A DNA stretch of 64,000 nt from Crenothrix polyspora (GTDB lineage: Bacteria > Pseudomonadota > Gammaproteobacteria > Methylococcales > Methylomonadaceae). The DNA is taken from the NCBI RefSeq assembly GCF_900163745.1, contig NZ_FUKJ01000301.1, forward strand, positions 1 through 64,000, read 5' to 3'. The position numbers and the translations under genes were made by a program. This document shows, piece after piece, positions 34,890-44,196 of this stretch. Each line of letters begins with the position of its first letter. The stretch's first letter is position 1. The notes under the pieces are model-generated. The model saw nothing but the letters and a program-made list of their open reading frames with translations. It searched no databases and was not told the origin of the DNA.

Positions 34890-35702
34890 TCACTGCATCA
34901 CAAACTTCAAACCGATCAGCAACAATACCGAAGCCAAAACAGGGCGTAAATAATATTCGGGGATTTTTGCGCTTAAATGGCTGCCTATCCAGATACCAGG
35001 TATAGATCCGACTAATAAACTACCCAGCAAGGTAAGATCAACGTTACCCAGCATAAAATGTCCCCAGCCTGCGACAGCAGTCAATGGAATAGCATGGGCG
35101 AGATCGGTGCCGACAATTTTCAAGGTGCTTTCACGCGGAAAAAGAAACAACAAGGCGACTGTACCCAGCGCTCCCGCTCCGACAGAGGATAAGGTAACCA
35201 GTACACCCAAAATAGCGCCGGTCAGTATCGTTACCGGTATTTGCCAGCGCGGTGAGAAACGTCCGGCATTCATCATGTTACTGTAGTCATCGTCAAGTTG
35301 TCCTAAAGCTTGGGATTTACGCAATAACACGGAACGAATCAATAAAGAAGTCGCTGTCAGTAACAGGGCAATCCCCAAGGAGAAGGTAATCATTCCGGTG
35401 GTCTCCTTGCCGATATCCATAAAATGTTTAATGGCCAGCAAGGTTAGGACTGCGAAAGGTAAACTACCCAACGATAACCACGCGACAATGGGCCAATCCA
35501 CTGAACGATGCTTGCCATGATGCACCCAAACTCCGGCGGTTTTGGTGATCGCGGCATATAAAAGATCAGTACCTACAGCAACTGACGGTTTAAAGCCGAA
35601 CAGAAAAACCAGCAAAGGTGTCATCAATGACCCCCCACCAACACCGGTAACACCGACTAATAACCCTACGGCAAAACCTGAAACCGAATAAATCCAATTC
35701 AT
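34890..35702 (-). CDS. TauE/SafE family sulfite/anion exporter
   Basis: 270 residues with about eight hydrophobic helices. The N-terminal GLLVGVTGVGGGSLMTPLL and the mid-protein VGAGALGTVALL repeat are the two TauE/SafE signatures. Members export or import sulfite, sulfoacetate or related anions. It is divergent from a CysB-like regulator whose ligands concern sulfur status. That pairing is the best clue that it handles a sulfur oxyanion (inference). Confidence 0.88.
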   Translation of the reverse strand: MNWIYSVSGFAVGLLVGVTGVGGGSLMTPLLVFLFGFKPSVAVGTDLLYAAITKTAGVWVHHGKHRSVDWPIVAWLSLGSLPFAVLTLLAIKHFMDIGKETTGMITFSLGIALLLTATSLLIRSVLLRKSQALGQLDDDYSNMMNAGRFSPRWQIPVTILTGAILGVLVTLSSVGAGALGTVALLFLFPRESTLKIVGTDLAHAIPLTAVAGWGHFMLGNVDLTLLGSLLVGSIPGIWIGSHLSAKIPEYYLRPVLASVLLLIGLKFVMQ

Positions 35703-35894
35703 GCCAAATAACTCCTGTTAGTTTTAATGTGTTTAATTGGGCGCACTATATCAGTAACGTATTTCATTTTTTAATAATATGTTATGCTAACTATATGCAA
35801 TTTAGTCATAAAGAAATATTTTATACACTTTTTTTAGATTAAAACTGTTAAGAATTGTTAAAGATGTGGTGTGGAGGCGGTCGACGTAAAAATA

Positions 35895-36818
35895 ATGAAC
35901 CTGATTCAATTACGTTATATTCGTGAAATAGTCCGACAGAACCTGAGTATTTCGCAGGCTTCCGAAACTTTACACACCTCACAATCGGGTGTGAGCAGAC
36001 AAATCCAATTATTGGAGGAAGAGCTTAAGTTGCAGATATTTCAACGTAACGGCAAGCGGCTGGTAGGCATTACCGAGCCGGGTGAAATCATTGTGGCATT
36101 GAGCAAACGAATTTTACGTGAGCTGGAAAATATCAAACGTGTGGGCGAGGAGTTTACCCAAAAAGATAAAGGGTCGTTAACGATTGCGACAACCCATACC
36201 CAAGCGCGGTATTTTTTGCCGGTTGCGGTTAAGCAATTCATGCAGGCTTACCCTAATGTCGCGTTAACCATACATCAGGGCAATCCAACGCAAGTCGCTG
36301 AACAGGTTGCCAGTGGTGAGGCTGATATTGGTATCGCCACGGAATCAATCAACACTTACGAAAACCTGCTGTGCTTACCTTGTTATCAATGGAACCGTTG
36401 TATCGTTACCCAGCAAGAACATCCACTACTGAATGATGCCCCGCTCACTTTAGAAAAACTTGTGCGCTATCCGCTGATAACCTACGACTTTGCCTTTACC
36501 GGCGGCTCGCTTGTTAAACAGGTATTCAATCAGGCAGGTCTTGAGCCGAATGTAGTGCTAACCGCTATTGATGCCGATGTGATTAAGACTTACGTGAATC
36601 TGGGTTTGGGTATCGGTTTGCTGGCGGCTATGGCATACAATCCTGAGCGCGATGCAAATTTGGCTATGCTGGATGCCAGTCATCTATTTCCTGCCAGTAC
36701 CACCTATCTTGGCTTGCGCAAAGATGCTTTTTTACGCGATTACGTTTACGATTTTATCCATATTCTGGTACCGGAACTCAACCGCAGCGCAGTGATCTCC
36801 GCACTTAAAGTGCAATAG
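35895..36818 (+). CDS. CysB/Cbl-like LysR-type regulator
   Basis: 307 residues from the ATG giving the CysB-type N-terminus (MNLIQLRYIREIVRQNLSIS); an in-frame GTG 8 codons upstream is possible. The N-terminal winged HTH reads SQASETLHTSQSGVSRQIQLL. The effector domain follows, with TIATTHTQARYFLPVAV near 100, as in CysB, which senses acetylserine or sulfate-limitation signals and activates sulfur assimilation genes. It is divergent from the TauE gene, its likely target. The siroheme reductase at 56.5 kb is another plausible target. Confidence 0.88.
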   Translation: MNLIQLRYIREIVRQNLSISQASETLHTSQSGVSRQIQLLEEELKLQIFQRNGKRLVGITEPGEIIVALSKRILRELENIKRVGEEFTQKDKGSLTIATTHTQARYFLPVAVKQFMQAYPNVALTIHQGNPTQVAEQVASGEADIGIATESINTYENLLCLPCYQWNRCIVTQQEHPLLNDAPLTLEKLVRYPLITYDFAFTGGSLVKQVFNQAGLEPNVVLTAIDADVIKTYVNLGLGIGLLAAMAYNPERDANLAMLDASHLFPASTTYLGLRKDAFLRDYVYDFIHILVPELNRSAVISALKVQ

Positions 36819-36929
36819 GAAAGAGCCAAGTAGATACCGTGAGCCGTCAAACTACGTAATCATTCAGCCCTCTCTTTGGAAAAAATGGGTTAGCACACAA
36901 AAGTCATAAAGGGAGATTTTTTAAATAAA

Positions 36930-36962
36930 TCCCCCTCGATCCCCCTTTTTCAAAGGGGAAGT
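36930..36962. repeat. CCCCCTTTTTCAAAGGGG hairpin repeat
   Basis: A 7-bp stem CCCCTTT/AAAGGGG with a 3-base loop, preceded by a second CCCCC tract (CCCCCTCGAT). It lies between convergent genes and may also end transcription. A degenerate relative is at 23509-23528. Confidence 0.65.
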
Positions 36963-37002
36963 GAATACTTACCACACTACATTAAACGAATGATAACAAT
37001 GT

Positions 37003-38358
37003 CTACAAATCGCTGATTTTCGTTTCGCGTATGGCACGGGTTAATTCAGCCCGCTGCTTATCCAAAACCAGCCATTCAATTTCGCGGTGCAAATAATTTT
37101 CCTTGTATTTTGACGCTTCGGCGAGTAATTCCAATTCCTTACGCTCGGCTTCCAGCTGCATTTCTTTAAGCTTGGTTTGGTGCTGTATTTTTTCGACTTC
37201 CAGACGCTCCTGAATTTTTTGTTTTTCGCGCTGATAGGTTTCCTGCTCTCGAATTTCCGCTGCCAGTTCCTGATTCTTTAAACGCTCTTCCTGCTTAATT
37301 TTATCGGCTTGTAGCTGCTCTTTCGCCTGATGCCATTTGGTCTGCTGAATTTCAAACATTTTGATTTCCGCATCCAGCTCCTGCTCTTTTAACAGCGTAT
37401 CGTGCTGTATTTTATTGGTGAGCAAGCGCAATTCCAGCTCTTGCTGTTTCGGCTGCTGCGCCAGCATAGCTTGAATTTCTGTACTTTGTTCCAACTCTCG
37501 CAATTGTTTTTCATGCGTTAGTTTTTGTGTATGTAAGCGCGATTTTATTTCGTATTCTTCAACCAGTTGTTTTTCCTGCTCCTCCAATAATCGCCTGGTA
37601 TTTTCTGCTTGCAATGCCAGCTGTTGACGTTGTATTTCGTCTTCTTGCTGCATTTTTTCCAGTTGCTTTTGCTTGTGTTGCAAACGTTGCGACTCCAGCT
37701 CTTCACTTTGCCGAAACAGCTCCTGGTTATGTTTCTCGCGGAATTCAAAATTCTTTTTTAAGACATTAAGATAAACCGTTTCCTGGGCAAATTTGCCGTC
37801 GAGCGCGTCATCGTCCGACAACTCCTCAAACAACGGTTTTAAAGTACAAGTGGTGCGGCATTGAATATGCCTTAGCAGCAAGGTTTCATTGATGAGATTT
37901 TCAATTTTCTTTTCAAGCGCTGCCAGCCCCGTGAGCACCCAATTACCGTCTTTAGTGCTGCGTAATTCACCGTCGACAATATCCCGTATCAACCCCTCAT
38001 AACTGCTTTTAACCTGTTGATTGATGTGCGCCAGCGCTTCCATGTTGCGTTGCGCGTAATTAAACGTAGCTTGAAAATGAATATTCAAACAGGTTTGCAG
38101 GGTACAAAAACCACTGTACAACGACGTTTCCATTGTTAATGGCCATTCTTCAACCGGCAAAGGATAGACGGTGTGAAAAAAACGCGGCACAAATTTTTGC
38201 GGTCGTACATAAAGTCGGGTGTAAGGCCCTAATTTTGACAGCACTATCCGGCGCTCACCATCAAAACCCGGATCCCAAACTTCTTGCACCGGATTATTAA
38301 ACAAATCAAGTTTTGCTTCGATTAACCAGGCATCCAGTAATGAATTATCGCTGCTCAT
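37003..38358 (-). CDS. SPFH-like domain protein with long coiled coil
   Basis: 451 residues from the ATG preceded by GAGGTGG (a longer frame starts 4 codons upstream without such a site). Residues about 20-200 look like a divergent SPFH/band-7 domain: a strand (LNIHFQATFNYA) followed by helices (VKSSYEGLIRDIVDGELR, then LEKKIENLINETLL). From about 215 to 440 it is an uninterrupted Gln/Glu/Lys-rich coiled coil. No signal or membrane segment, so cytoplasmic. It overlaps the upstream membrane gene by 14 bases. The flotillin-like architecture is inference; function unknown. Confidence 0.65.
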   Translation of the reverse strand: MSSDNSLLDAWLIEAKLDLFNNPVQEVWDPGFDGERRIVLSKLGPYTRLYVRPQKFVPRFFHTVYPLPVEEWPLTMETSLYSGFCTLQTCLNIHFQATFNYAQRNMEALAHINQQVKSSYEGLIRDIVDGELRSTKDGNWVLTGLAALEKKIENLINETLLLRHIQCRTTCTLKPLFEELSDDDALDGKFAQETVYLNVLKKNFEFREKHNQELFRQSEELESQRLQHKQKQLEKMQQEDEIQRQQLALQAENTRRLLEEQEKQLVEEYEIKSRLHTQKLTHEKQLRELEQSTEIQAMLAQQPKQQELELRLLTNKIQHDTLLKEQELDAEIKMFEIQQTKWHQAKEQLQADKIKQEERLKNQELAAEIREQETYQREKQKIQERLEVEKIQHQTKLKEMQLEAERKELELLAEASKYKENYLHREIEWLVLDKQRAELTRAIRETKISDL

Positions 38359-39643
38359 AAACCACCTCATTAGGGGATTGAACAGGCTCAGGGCTAGCTG
38401 TGGATTGTGGTACTTCAGTCATTGATGCCAGTTTCAGCGCCTTCAACTTTGTACTCATTTTTTCGGCAATTAACGGATAAAGGTTAGGCGCGAACTCGAC
38501 CGAACGCGAGTCGATTTTGCGTAAAAAACCGCGACTTAATAAAAAACCCACGGCAAACATGCGCGACAAATCCGAGTAGCGCCTGGCACGTTCAATATCA
38601 GATTTTTCAATCACCATTTCCAGTTCATCGTTTTCATTGATGCGAAATTCGGTAAACTGTTTGATACATTCAAAAACCAATTCCTGCTCATCTTCATTAA
38701 GAGGGCCTGGTGCGGTAAATTCCATCCGGTACGACAGCAAAAATGTGAAAAAATCGACCATGCCTGCACATAAAAATGCGAACAAGGAAAAGTTATTCCA
38801 CATAGCAAATGAAGGTGTCATCCCTTGGATAAACTGCGCGTAAGGCATCAGCATCGGCGCTTGCGGCACAGTATAGCCGCTGCTCGCGGCGAGTTGATTA
38901 GACTTTAACTGGATTTCCTGCAATCCTGTCACTATGTCTTTATAGCTATTTTGCGCATCACCATCCAATTGGTTGAGCTTATTTTGCAGTTTGCGAATTT
39001 CGCCGTCCATTAACTGAAAACCTTGCTCCATCTGTTTGAGTTGTTCTTTTTTGGCAAGGTGTATCTGGTTGTAATGCTTCCAAAATTTCCCAGTACCGAC
39101 TACATTCCTATATTCGGGAGAAACTTGGGGGTGGGTGCCAAAATACGCTTGAGATTCTTGCTCTGCCGCATTGTTTACTTCGATTTGTTGTTGTTTTAAT
39201 AGCCCGCTTTTAGCGGCCAAAACAGAAACCAGATAATCGTTAACGTCTTTTTGAACCCCTCTTAACCGCGTAATATGCATGGTTTCGCTTTCGGAAACTT
39301 CGTAAAACTTGAAATACGAAAAGGTGATAGAAGCGGTGATCGCCACCAACAAAGATAGGAGTACACTTAAAAAACGCACCCGATTAGCTTTCCAGTGTAT
39401 ACCGGCAATTTCAAGTGAACAAATGACAATAATTGACTGGATTGCAATAGTAATTATCAAGGCAATCCAGGGAGTAATAAAATACGACATACCATAATAA
39501 GTCGTAAATCCCGACGCGACGCTGAGCATCAGTACAATCGGGATAGACCATATTCTTAACATGCCGACAAAAAGTGTTTGGGCACGGTTAATTAAACTAC
39601 CCAGCCCACTACTGCTGTTTTTTAGATCGCTATTAGTTTCCAT
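38345..39643 (-). CDS. Polytopic membrane protein with coiled-coil insertion
   Basis: 432 residues, unrecognised. Three transmembrane helices at about 30-55, 57-80 and 92-112, then a coiled-coil region of about 140 residues (including LKQQQIEVNNAAEQESQAY and KKEQLKQMEQGFQLMDG), a fourth helix near 285-310 (SLFAFLCAGMVDFFTFLLS) and a C-terminal domain of about 110 residues that could be a winged-helix fold. It is the first gene of a two-gene operon with the SPFH-like protein, overlapping it by 14 bases. The two coiled coils may pair. Confidence 0.7.
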   Translation of the reverse strand: METNSDLKNSSSGLGSLINRAQTLFVGMLRIWSIPIVLMLSVASGFTTYYGMSYFITPWIALIITIAIQSIIVICSLEIAGIHWKANRVRFLSVLLSLLVAITASITFSYFKFYEVSESETMHITRLRGVQKDVNDYLVSVLAAKSGLLKQQQIEVNNAAEQESQAYFGTHPQVSPEYRNVVGTGKFWKHYNQIHLAKKEQLKQMEQGFQLMDGEIRKLQNKLNQLDGDAQNSYKDIVTGLQEIQLKSNQLAASSGYTVPQAPMLMPYAQFIQGMTPSFAMWNNFSLFAFLCAGMVDFFTFLLSYRMEFTAPGPLNEDEQELVFECIKQFTEFRINENDELEMVIEKSDIERARRYSDLSRMFAVGFLLSRGFLRKIDSRSVEFAPNLYPLIAEKMSTKLKALKLASMTEVPQSTASPEPVQSPNEVVYEQR

Positions 39644-39957
39644 TGTTGCAATGTTGTTATAATTTTAGCGACACACATTGGTATAAAACAGATGAAGAGT
39701 TATACAAATGCAATGAGTTACATAAAAATCCAGTCTATTGGATAACTGAAAAAAATGCAATTGAGACTCTAACAGATTTGCTTTATACGCGCTGTAAAGT
39801 TCTAGTTCAGCCTTGGTGACTGATTCAGGGAGACGAGTTATACGTTTATTTTTTAGCCTTGGCGGCTTTGGAAATCACTGCTATTGAGTAGAGACGCAAG
39901 GATATTGCGCCTCTACTTTATCTCACTTAAGGAGCGTCACTCATTAGAGCGGAGAGA
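39644..39957. other. Intergenic region upstream of the membrane coiled-coil gene
   Basis: 314 bases without a credible ORF. It holds the promoter of the minus-strand gene starting at 39643 and a hairpin repeat at 39888-39916. Nothing else recognised. Confidence 0.5.
39888..39916. repeat. Hairpin repeat, GTAGAGACGCAA family, copy 2
   Basis: GTAGAGACGCAA and TTGCGCCTCTAC pair with one mismatch around a 5-base loop. It is the same unit as at 4549-4576. It lies 42 bases after the glk stop and may also end that transcript. Confidence 0.8.
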
Positions 39958-40950
39958 TTAAAGCGTAACCGCCCTACTCAAGGCATAATCCAGCGCACCC
40001 AGTAAGGCAACTTCAGGCTCTATACAGACTTTAACCGACAGGCGCTGTAATATTTTCCTACAGCGGCCTTTAGCAAGAAAGGCATCCATAAAATGCCCTG
40101 CTTTTAAGACAGGCAATATCTTTGCGGCAATACCACCTGCCAAATACACACCGGCATAAGGCAAACATTTAAGCGCCAAATTTCCGGCCTCGGCACCATA
40201 AAGCCGACAAAATAAACGCACCGCTTCTACACACAGTGCGTCACCACCTGTTACGCCAATTTCACCAATAACTGCGGCGGCATCCTGTTCTAACAGTTGT
40301 TTTTCGATGCTGGCATCGGCAGTCGCGTAACCCGATTGCTCAAGAAAACGGTAAATATTGACCAGGCCTTCACCGGAAACCAGTCGCTCATAGCTGACGT
40401 GATCGGGATACTTTGCCAGCATGAAGGTAAGCAAGGCAATTTCCTGCGCATTACGCGGGGAAAAATCGCTGTGGCCACCTTCGGTCGCAATAATGTGGTG
40501 TTTAGTCCCACCCCAAGCCATAATAGCTTCACCTAGGCCTGTTCCAGCGGCAATGACCGCATGGTTACCCTTCGACACTTCGGCATCTGGATTTAACTCG
40601 ACAAACAGCTGTTCGGGTAAAGCCAGTAAACCCCACGCGCTGGCCTCCAAATCGTTAATCAGAAAAACCTTCTGCGTTCCGACATACTGGCCAATTTCTG
40701 AGCGATTTAATAGCCACGGCAAATTAGTGGCATGGCAATCACCCTCTACAATAGGGCCTGCTACACCAATAGAAACAACACTGACTTGTGGGTGATTTGC
40801 ATTACCTAAAAACAAGCCCAGTAATTCATTGAACGTTGCAAAGTCTGCACTGGCATAACGTTCTTTTTTAACACACGTATAGCCATCTTTTCCAGCGCCA
40901 AATAACGCTAAAATGGTTTTTGTACCACCGACATCACCTGCAAGTATCAT
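39958..40950 (-). CDS. glk: Glucokinase
   Basis: 330 residues of the bacterial Glk family (E. coli type, not ROK). It phosphorylates glucose with ATP. The phosphate-binding start GDVGGTKT (5-12), NDLEASAWGL near 100, AAGTGLGEA near 140, the EGGHSDF catalytic region and the YLAGGIAAKIL near 270 are all in place. It overlaps the DUF411 gene by 4 bases (ATGA). In a methanotroph it probably serves glycogen or sucrose turnover rather than sugar uptake. Confidence 0.95.
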   Translation of the reverse strand: MILAGDVGGTKTILALFGAGKDGYTCVKKERYASADFATFNELLGLFLGNANHPQVSVVSIGVAGPIVEGDCHATNLPWLLNRSEIGQYVGTQKVFLINDLEASAWGLLALPEQLFVELNPDAEVSKGNHAVIAAGTGLGEAIMAWGGTKHHIIATEGGHSDFSPRNAQEIALLTFMLAKYPDHVSYERLVSGEGLVNIYRFLEQSGYATADASIEKQLLEQDAAAVIGEIGVTGGDALCVEAVRLFCRLYGAEAGNLALKCLPYAGVYLAGGIAAKILPVLKAGHFMDAFLAKGRCRKILQRLSVKVCIEPEVALLGALDYALSRAVTL

Positions 40951-41408
40951 TGATTACTCGTATAATGTTTAAAAACTTCGGTGTGTGCTTTGCTGTCAAA
41001 GCTGATCACATCGTAAGCATCTTTTTTGCCACCCATTTCCATGCCGGGTGTTCCTGAAGGCATGCCCGGAACAGCCAGGCCAACATCTTTCGGCTTGGTT
41101 TTCAGTAAGGCAACGATATCCTCGGCGGGTACATGGCCTTCAATCACATGACCGTCAACAATGGCAGTGTGACAAGAAGCCAGCTCTGGCGTAACACCGT
41201 GCTTGTTTTTCATCGCCTGCACATCTTCGGTGACAATATCTTGAACATTGAAGTTATTTTGTTTCAAATGCTCCAGCCATTTACCGCAACATGAGCAACT
41301 CGGACTTCTGTAAACAACAATGTCGGTAGCTTTAGCCGCATTAGCTGCCCATACACCTGTATTAACAAGTGATAGGCTGGCAAGTATTAAAAACGGTAAT
41401 TTCTTCAT
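40947..41408 (-). CDS. DUF411 periplasmic metal-binding protein
   Basis: 153 residues with a signal peptide (about 1-21, ending WAA). The DUF411 signature is present: YRSPSCSCCGKWLEHL, then ELASCHTAIVDGHVIEGHVP and the AVPGMPSGTPGMEMGG Met/Gly segment. Members are linked to copper and other metal handling. A thioredoxin-like fold with a CSCC site is expected. AGAGAGG precedes the ATG. It overlaps glk by 4 bases, and hemE ends 25 bases upstream, so the three may form one transcript. Confidence 0.9.
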   Translation of the reverse strand: MKKLPFLILASLSLVNTGVWAANAAKATDIVVYRSPSCSCCGKWLEHLKQNNFNVQDIVTEDVQAMKNKHGVTPELASCHTAIVDGHVIEGHVPAEDIVALLKTKPKDVGLAVPGMPSGTPGMEMGGKKDAYDVISFDSKAHTEVFKHYTSNQ

Positions 41409-41432
41409 CGTAAAATCCTCTCTTAATCAACG

Positions 41433-42500
41433 TTACGACTGATGGTACACCCGGCTGTACTCATGCACAGCATCGACCATCACTTTAACATGCTCAGGGT
41501 TCATATCCGGCAAAATGCCATGTCCTAAATTAAATACATGCCCACTTCCAGAACCGTAACCCTGCAAAATAGTTTTAACCTTTTCGATAATATCATCCGG
41601 CTGCGCGTACAGGAAGACCGGATCCATATTGCCTTGCAAAGCCACACGATCTCCCACGCGAGTCCTGGCCTTGTGTATATCGGTCTGCCAATCCAGACCC
41701 AGTGCATCATAACCCGCATCTGCCATATCTTCCAGCCATAAACCACCACCTTTGGTAAACAATATTGCCGGTATTTGCTGGCCATCATGCGATGTCTTCA
41801 GCAAGGAGCGTACTTGTTTAGCATAATACAAAGAGAACTGCGCATAGTCTTCTGAAGTCAGTACGCCGCCCCAGGTATCAAATAACATCACCACCTGAGC
41901 ACCTGCTTCAATCTGTGCGTTAAGATACGCGGCTACCGATTGCGCCAGCTTATCCAGCATGATATGGGCAACAGCAGGTTGTTCGTAAATCAAACCTTTA
42001 ACCAAACGAAAAGTTTTGCTACTGCCACCCTCCACCATATAGGTCGCCAACGTCCAGGGACTACCAGAAAAACCAATTAACGGCACACTACCGCCTAACG
42101 TCTTTCTGATTAAGCGTACTGCATCCATAACATAACGCAACTCAACTTCGGGATCGGGAATGGGCAGTTTATGCACGTCAGCGATGGTTCTGACCGGCTT
42201 GCCAAACTTGGGGCCTTCGCCTTCAGTAAAACATAATTCAAGTCCCATCGCATCGGGGATAGTCAGGATGTCGGAAAACAGAATGGCGGCATCAAAATCA
42301 AAGCGCCGTAATGGCTGCATGGTCACTTCGCAGGCCAGTTCAGGATTGGTGCATAAATTCAAAAAGCTACCGGCTTCTTCCCTGACTTTTCTGTATTCCG
42401 GCAAATACCGCCCCGCCTGACGCATCATCCACACTGGCGTTTGTTCAACGGGTTGTTTTAACAGTGCCCTAATAAAGGTATCGTTTTTCAATTCAGTCAT
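41433..42500 (-). CDS. hemE: Uroporphyrinogen decarboxylase
   Basis: 355 residues, full length. It decarboxylates uroporphyrinogen III to coproporphyrinogen III in heme synthesis. The signatures [16 protein letters not shown] near 21-36 and [17 protein letters not shown] near 145-161 are intact, and the catalytic Asp lies in [22 protein letters not shown] precedes the ATG. It lies 18 bases after aroB on the same strand. Confidence 0.98.
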   Translation of the reverse strand: MTELKNDTFIRALLKQPVEQTPVWMMRQAGRYLPEYRKVREEAGSFLNLCTNPELACEVTMQPLRRFDFDAAILFSDILTIPDAMGLELCFTEGEGPKFGKPVRTIADVHKLPIPDPEVELRYVMDAVRLIRKTLGGSVPLIGFSGSPWTLATYMVEGGSSKTFRLVKGLIYEQPAVAHIMLDKLAQSVAAYLNAQIEAGAQVVMLFDTWGGVLTSEDYAQFSLYYAKQVRSLLKTSHDGQQIPAILFTKGGGLWLEDMADAGYDALGLDWQTDIHKARTRVGDRVALQGNMDPVFLYAQPDDIIEKVKTILQGYGSGSGHVFNLGHGILPDMNPEHVKVMVDAVHEYSRVYHQS

Positions 42501-42518
42501 GTTTATATCACCATACGG

Positions 42519-43601
42519 TTACTGTCTGCCGTATTGTTTAAGTGTTTGTTCCAAAAGTGAGCGTTCCACACCTGTCGGCAGTGTCGCTACACCGATTTTT
42601 TCTAACAGGATTAAGCGAATCAAGCCATCGACATTCTTTTTATCAACTGCCATCAGTGCTAAAAACTGTTCGCAGTCCATCTGCGCGGGGGGAAGTACGG
42701 GTAATCTTGCGCGTTTAAACAATGCAACAATCCGTTCTACGTCCGCATCGCCCAACCAGCCTTTTCTTCTGGATAAATCCGCTGCTTGACAGGTACCGAT
42801 AGCCACGGCTTCACCATGTAAATACTCACTGTAGCCAGTTCCGGTTTCAATCGCATGACCAAAAGTATGGCCCAGATTGAGCGTGGCACGCACACCGGTT
42901 TCAGTTTCGTCTTCGGCAACAATTTGCGCCTTGTTAAGACAGGACTGCTCAATGGCATAAGACAAAGCCGTTTTATCCCTGGCCAATAAGGCATCGATAT
43001 TGTTTTCCAGCCAGACAAAAAATGTCGCATCCCTGATTAAACCATATTTAATGACTTCGGCCAATCCTGCCGATAACTGACGATCATCCAGGGTATCCAA
43101 AACATCGGCATCGGCAATTACACATTGTGGCTGATAAAAAGCGCCTATCATGTTTTTACCTAGCGGATGATTTACGCCGGTTTTACCGCCCACGGAGGAG
43201 TCGACTTGCGCCAGTAAAGTAGTTGGTATTTGCAAAAAAGCGATGCCGCGCTGATAACATGCCGCCGCAAATCCACCCATGTCGCCAATAACGCCGCCGC
43301 CCAGGGCAATCAACGTGGCATTGCGGCTAAATTTGGCAGCCAGCAACGTATCAAAAACCTGAGTAACGTGTTCCAAGGTCTTAAACGATTCGCCATCGGG
43401 CAGGATAACAGTTTCAACACGGTAGTCTTGTAACTGATTTAACACGGCATCCAAATACAAGGCGGCCACTTTTTCGTTGCTAACCACCAGCACTTGCACA
43501 GATTTGATATGTTTTCGATAAATATCAGCCTGGTTTAACAAACCAGAACCAATATAAATAGGGTAGCTACGCTCACCCAGCTCCACTGTTAATTTTTTCA
43601 T
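42519..43601 (-). CDS. aroB: 3-dehydroquinate synthase
   Basis: 360 residues. It converts DAHP to 3-dehydroquinate, using NAD and a divalent metal, in the shikimate pathway. NAD-binding [19 protein letters not shown] near 101-119, the [16 protein letters not shown] active-site region and metal-binding [15 protein letters not shown] are all present. It overlaps aroK by 4 bases (ATGA). The aroK-aroB order next to pilMNOPQ is common in gammaproteobacteria. Confidence 0.98.
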   Translation of the reverse strand: MKKLTVELGERSYPIYIGSGLLNQADIYRKHIKSVQVLVVSNEKVAALYLDAVLNQLQDYRVETVILPDGESFKTLEHVTQVFDTLLAAKFSRNATLIALGGGVIGDMGGFAAACYQRGIAFLQIPTTLLAQVDSSVGGKTGVNHPLGKNMIGAFYQPQCVIADADVLDTLDDRQLSAGLAEVIKYGLIRDATFFVWLENNIDALLARDKTALSYAIEQSCLNKAQIVAEDETETGVRATLNLGHTFGHAIETGTGYSEYLHGEAVAIGTCQAADLSRRKGWLGDADVERIVALFKRARLPVLPPAQMDCEQFLALMAVDKKNVDGLIRLILLEKIGVATLPTGVERSLLEQTLKQYGRQ

Positions 43602-44122
43602 GGGTTTACAGTAGCCCGGTATTCTTCCAGAATGCGATTGACAACAGCCTTACTGGGCATTGTTCCTGTATCAATTGTAAAATCGGCACAGGCCAAATAA
43701 TGCGGCTCGCGTTGTTTGTGCAAACCTTCCAGTCGATCCCTGGGATTTTCAGTTTGTAATAACGGCCTTTGGGTATCCCGACGGGTACGCTCTAAAATGC
43801 GATCTATCGGACACTGCAAATACACCACAAAGCCATTTTGCTTCAGCATATTGCGATTTTGCTCACGCAGCACAGTACCGCCGCCGGTTGCCAGCACAAT
43901 ACCCTTCAGCTGTGTCAGTTGCTGCACCATTTTTTGCTCACGATCACGAAAACCTTCTTCGCCTTCAAATTCAAAAATAGTAGGGATGTCTACCCCAGTA
44001 CTTTCTTCAATGGCTTTATCCGTGTCATAAAAAGGCAATTTAACAGATTTCGCTAACTGGCGTCCTATGGTCGTTTTTCCTGTCCCCATAAGCCCTATTA
44101 AATATATATTTTCTCGTCGCAC
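43598..44122 (-). CDS. aroK: Shikimate kinase
   Basis: 174 residues. It phosphorylates shikimate at O3. P-loop GLMGTGKTT near 10-18, the DTDKAIEE shikimate-binding motif, the GFRDRE motif and the GGGTV segment are conserved. A GTG start is used. A strong terminator lies 30 bases upstream of the start, so aroKB is transcriptionally separated from pilQ or depends on read-through. Confidence 0.97.
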   Translation of the reverse strand: MRRENIYLIGLMGTGKTTIGRQLAKSVKLPFYDTDKAIEESTGVDIPTIFEFEGEEGFRDREQKMVQQLTQLKGIVLATGGGTVLREQNRNMLKQNGFVVYLQCPIDRILERTRRDTQRPLLQTENPRDRLEGLHKQREPHYLACADFTIDTGTMPSKAVVNRILEEYRATVNP

Positions 44123-44151
44123 TATACGTTTTTTCTCGAAAATTTATCATT

Positions 44152-44179
44152 AAAAAAGGGGGCATTATGCCCCCTTTTT
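44152..44179 (-). terminator. Intrinsic terminator after pilMNOPQ
   Basis: AAAAAGGGGGC and GCCCCCTTTTT form an 11-bp stem with a 5-base loop, followed by T residues on the minus strand. It lies 18 bases after the pilQ stop. Confidence 0.9.
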
Positions 44180-44196
44180 GTCGCAAGTAGAAGCGA

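Noticed and set aside
40421-40795. 124-codon frame opposite glk
   Set aside because: Antisense to conserved Glk motifs; no homology or ribosome site.
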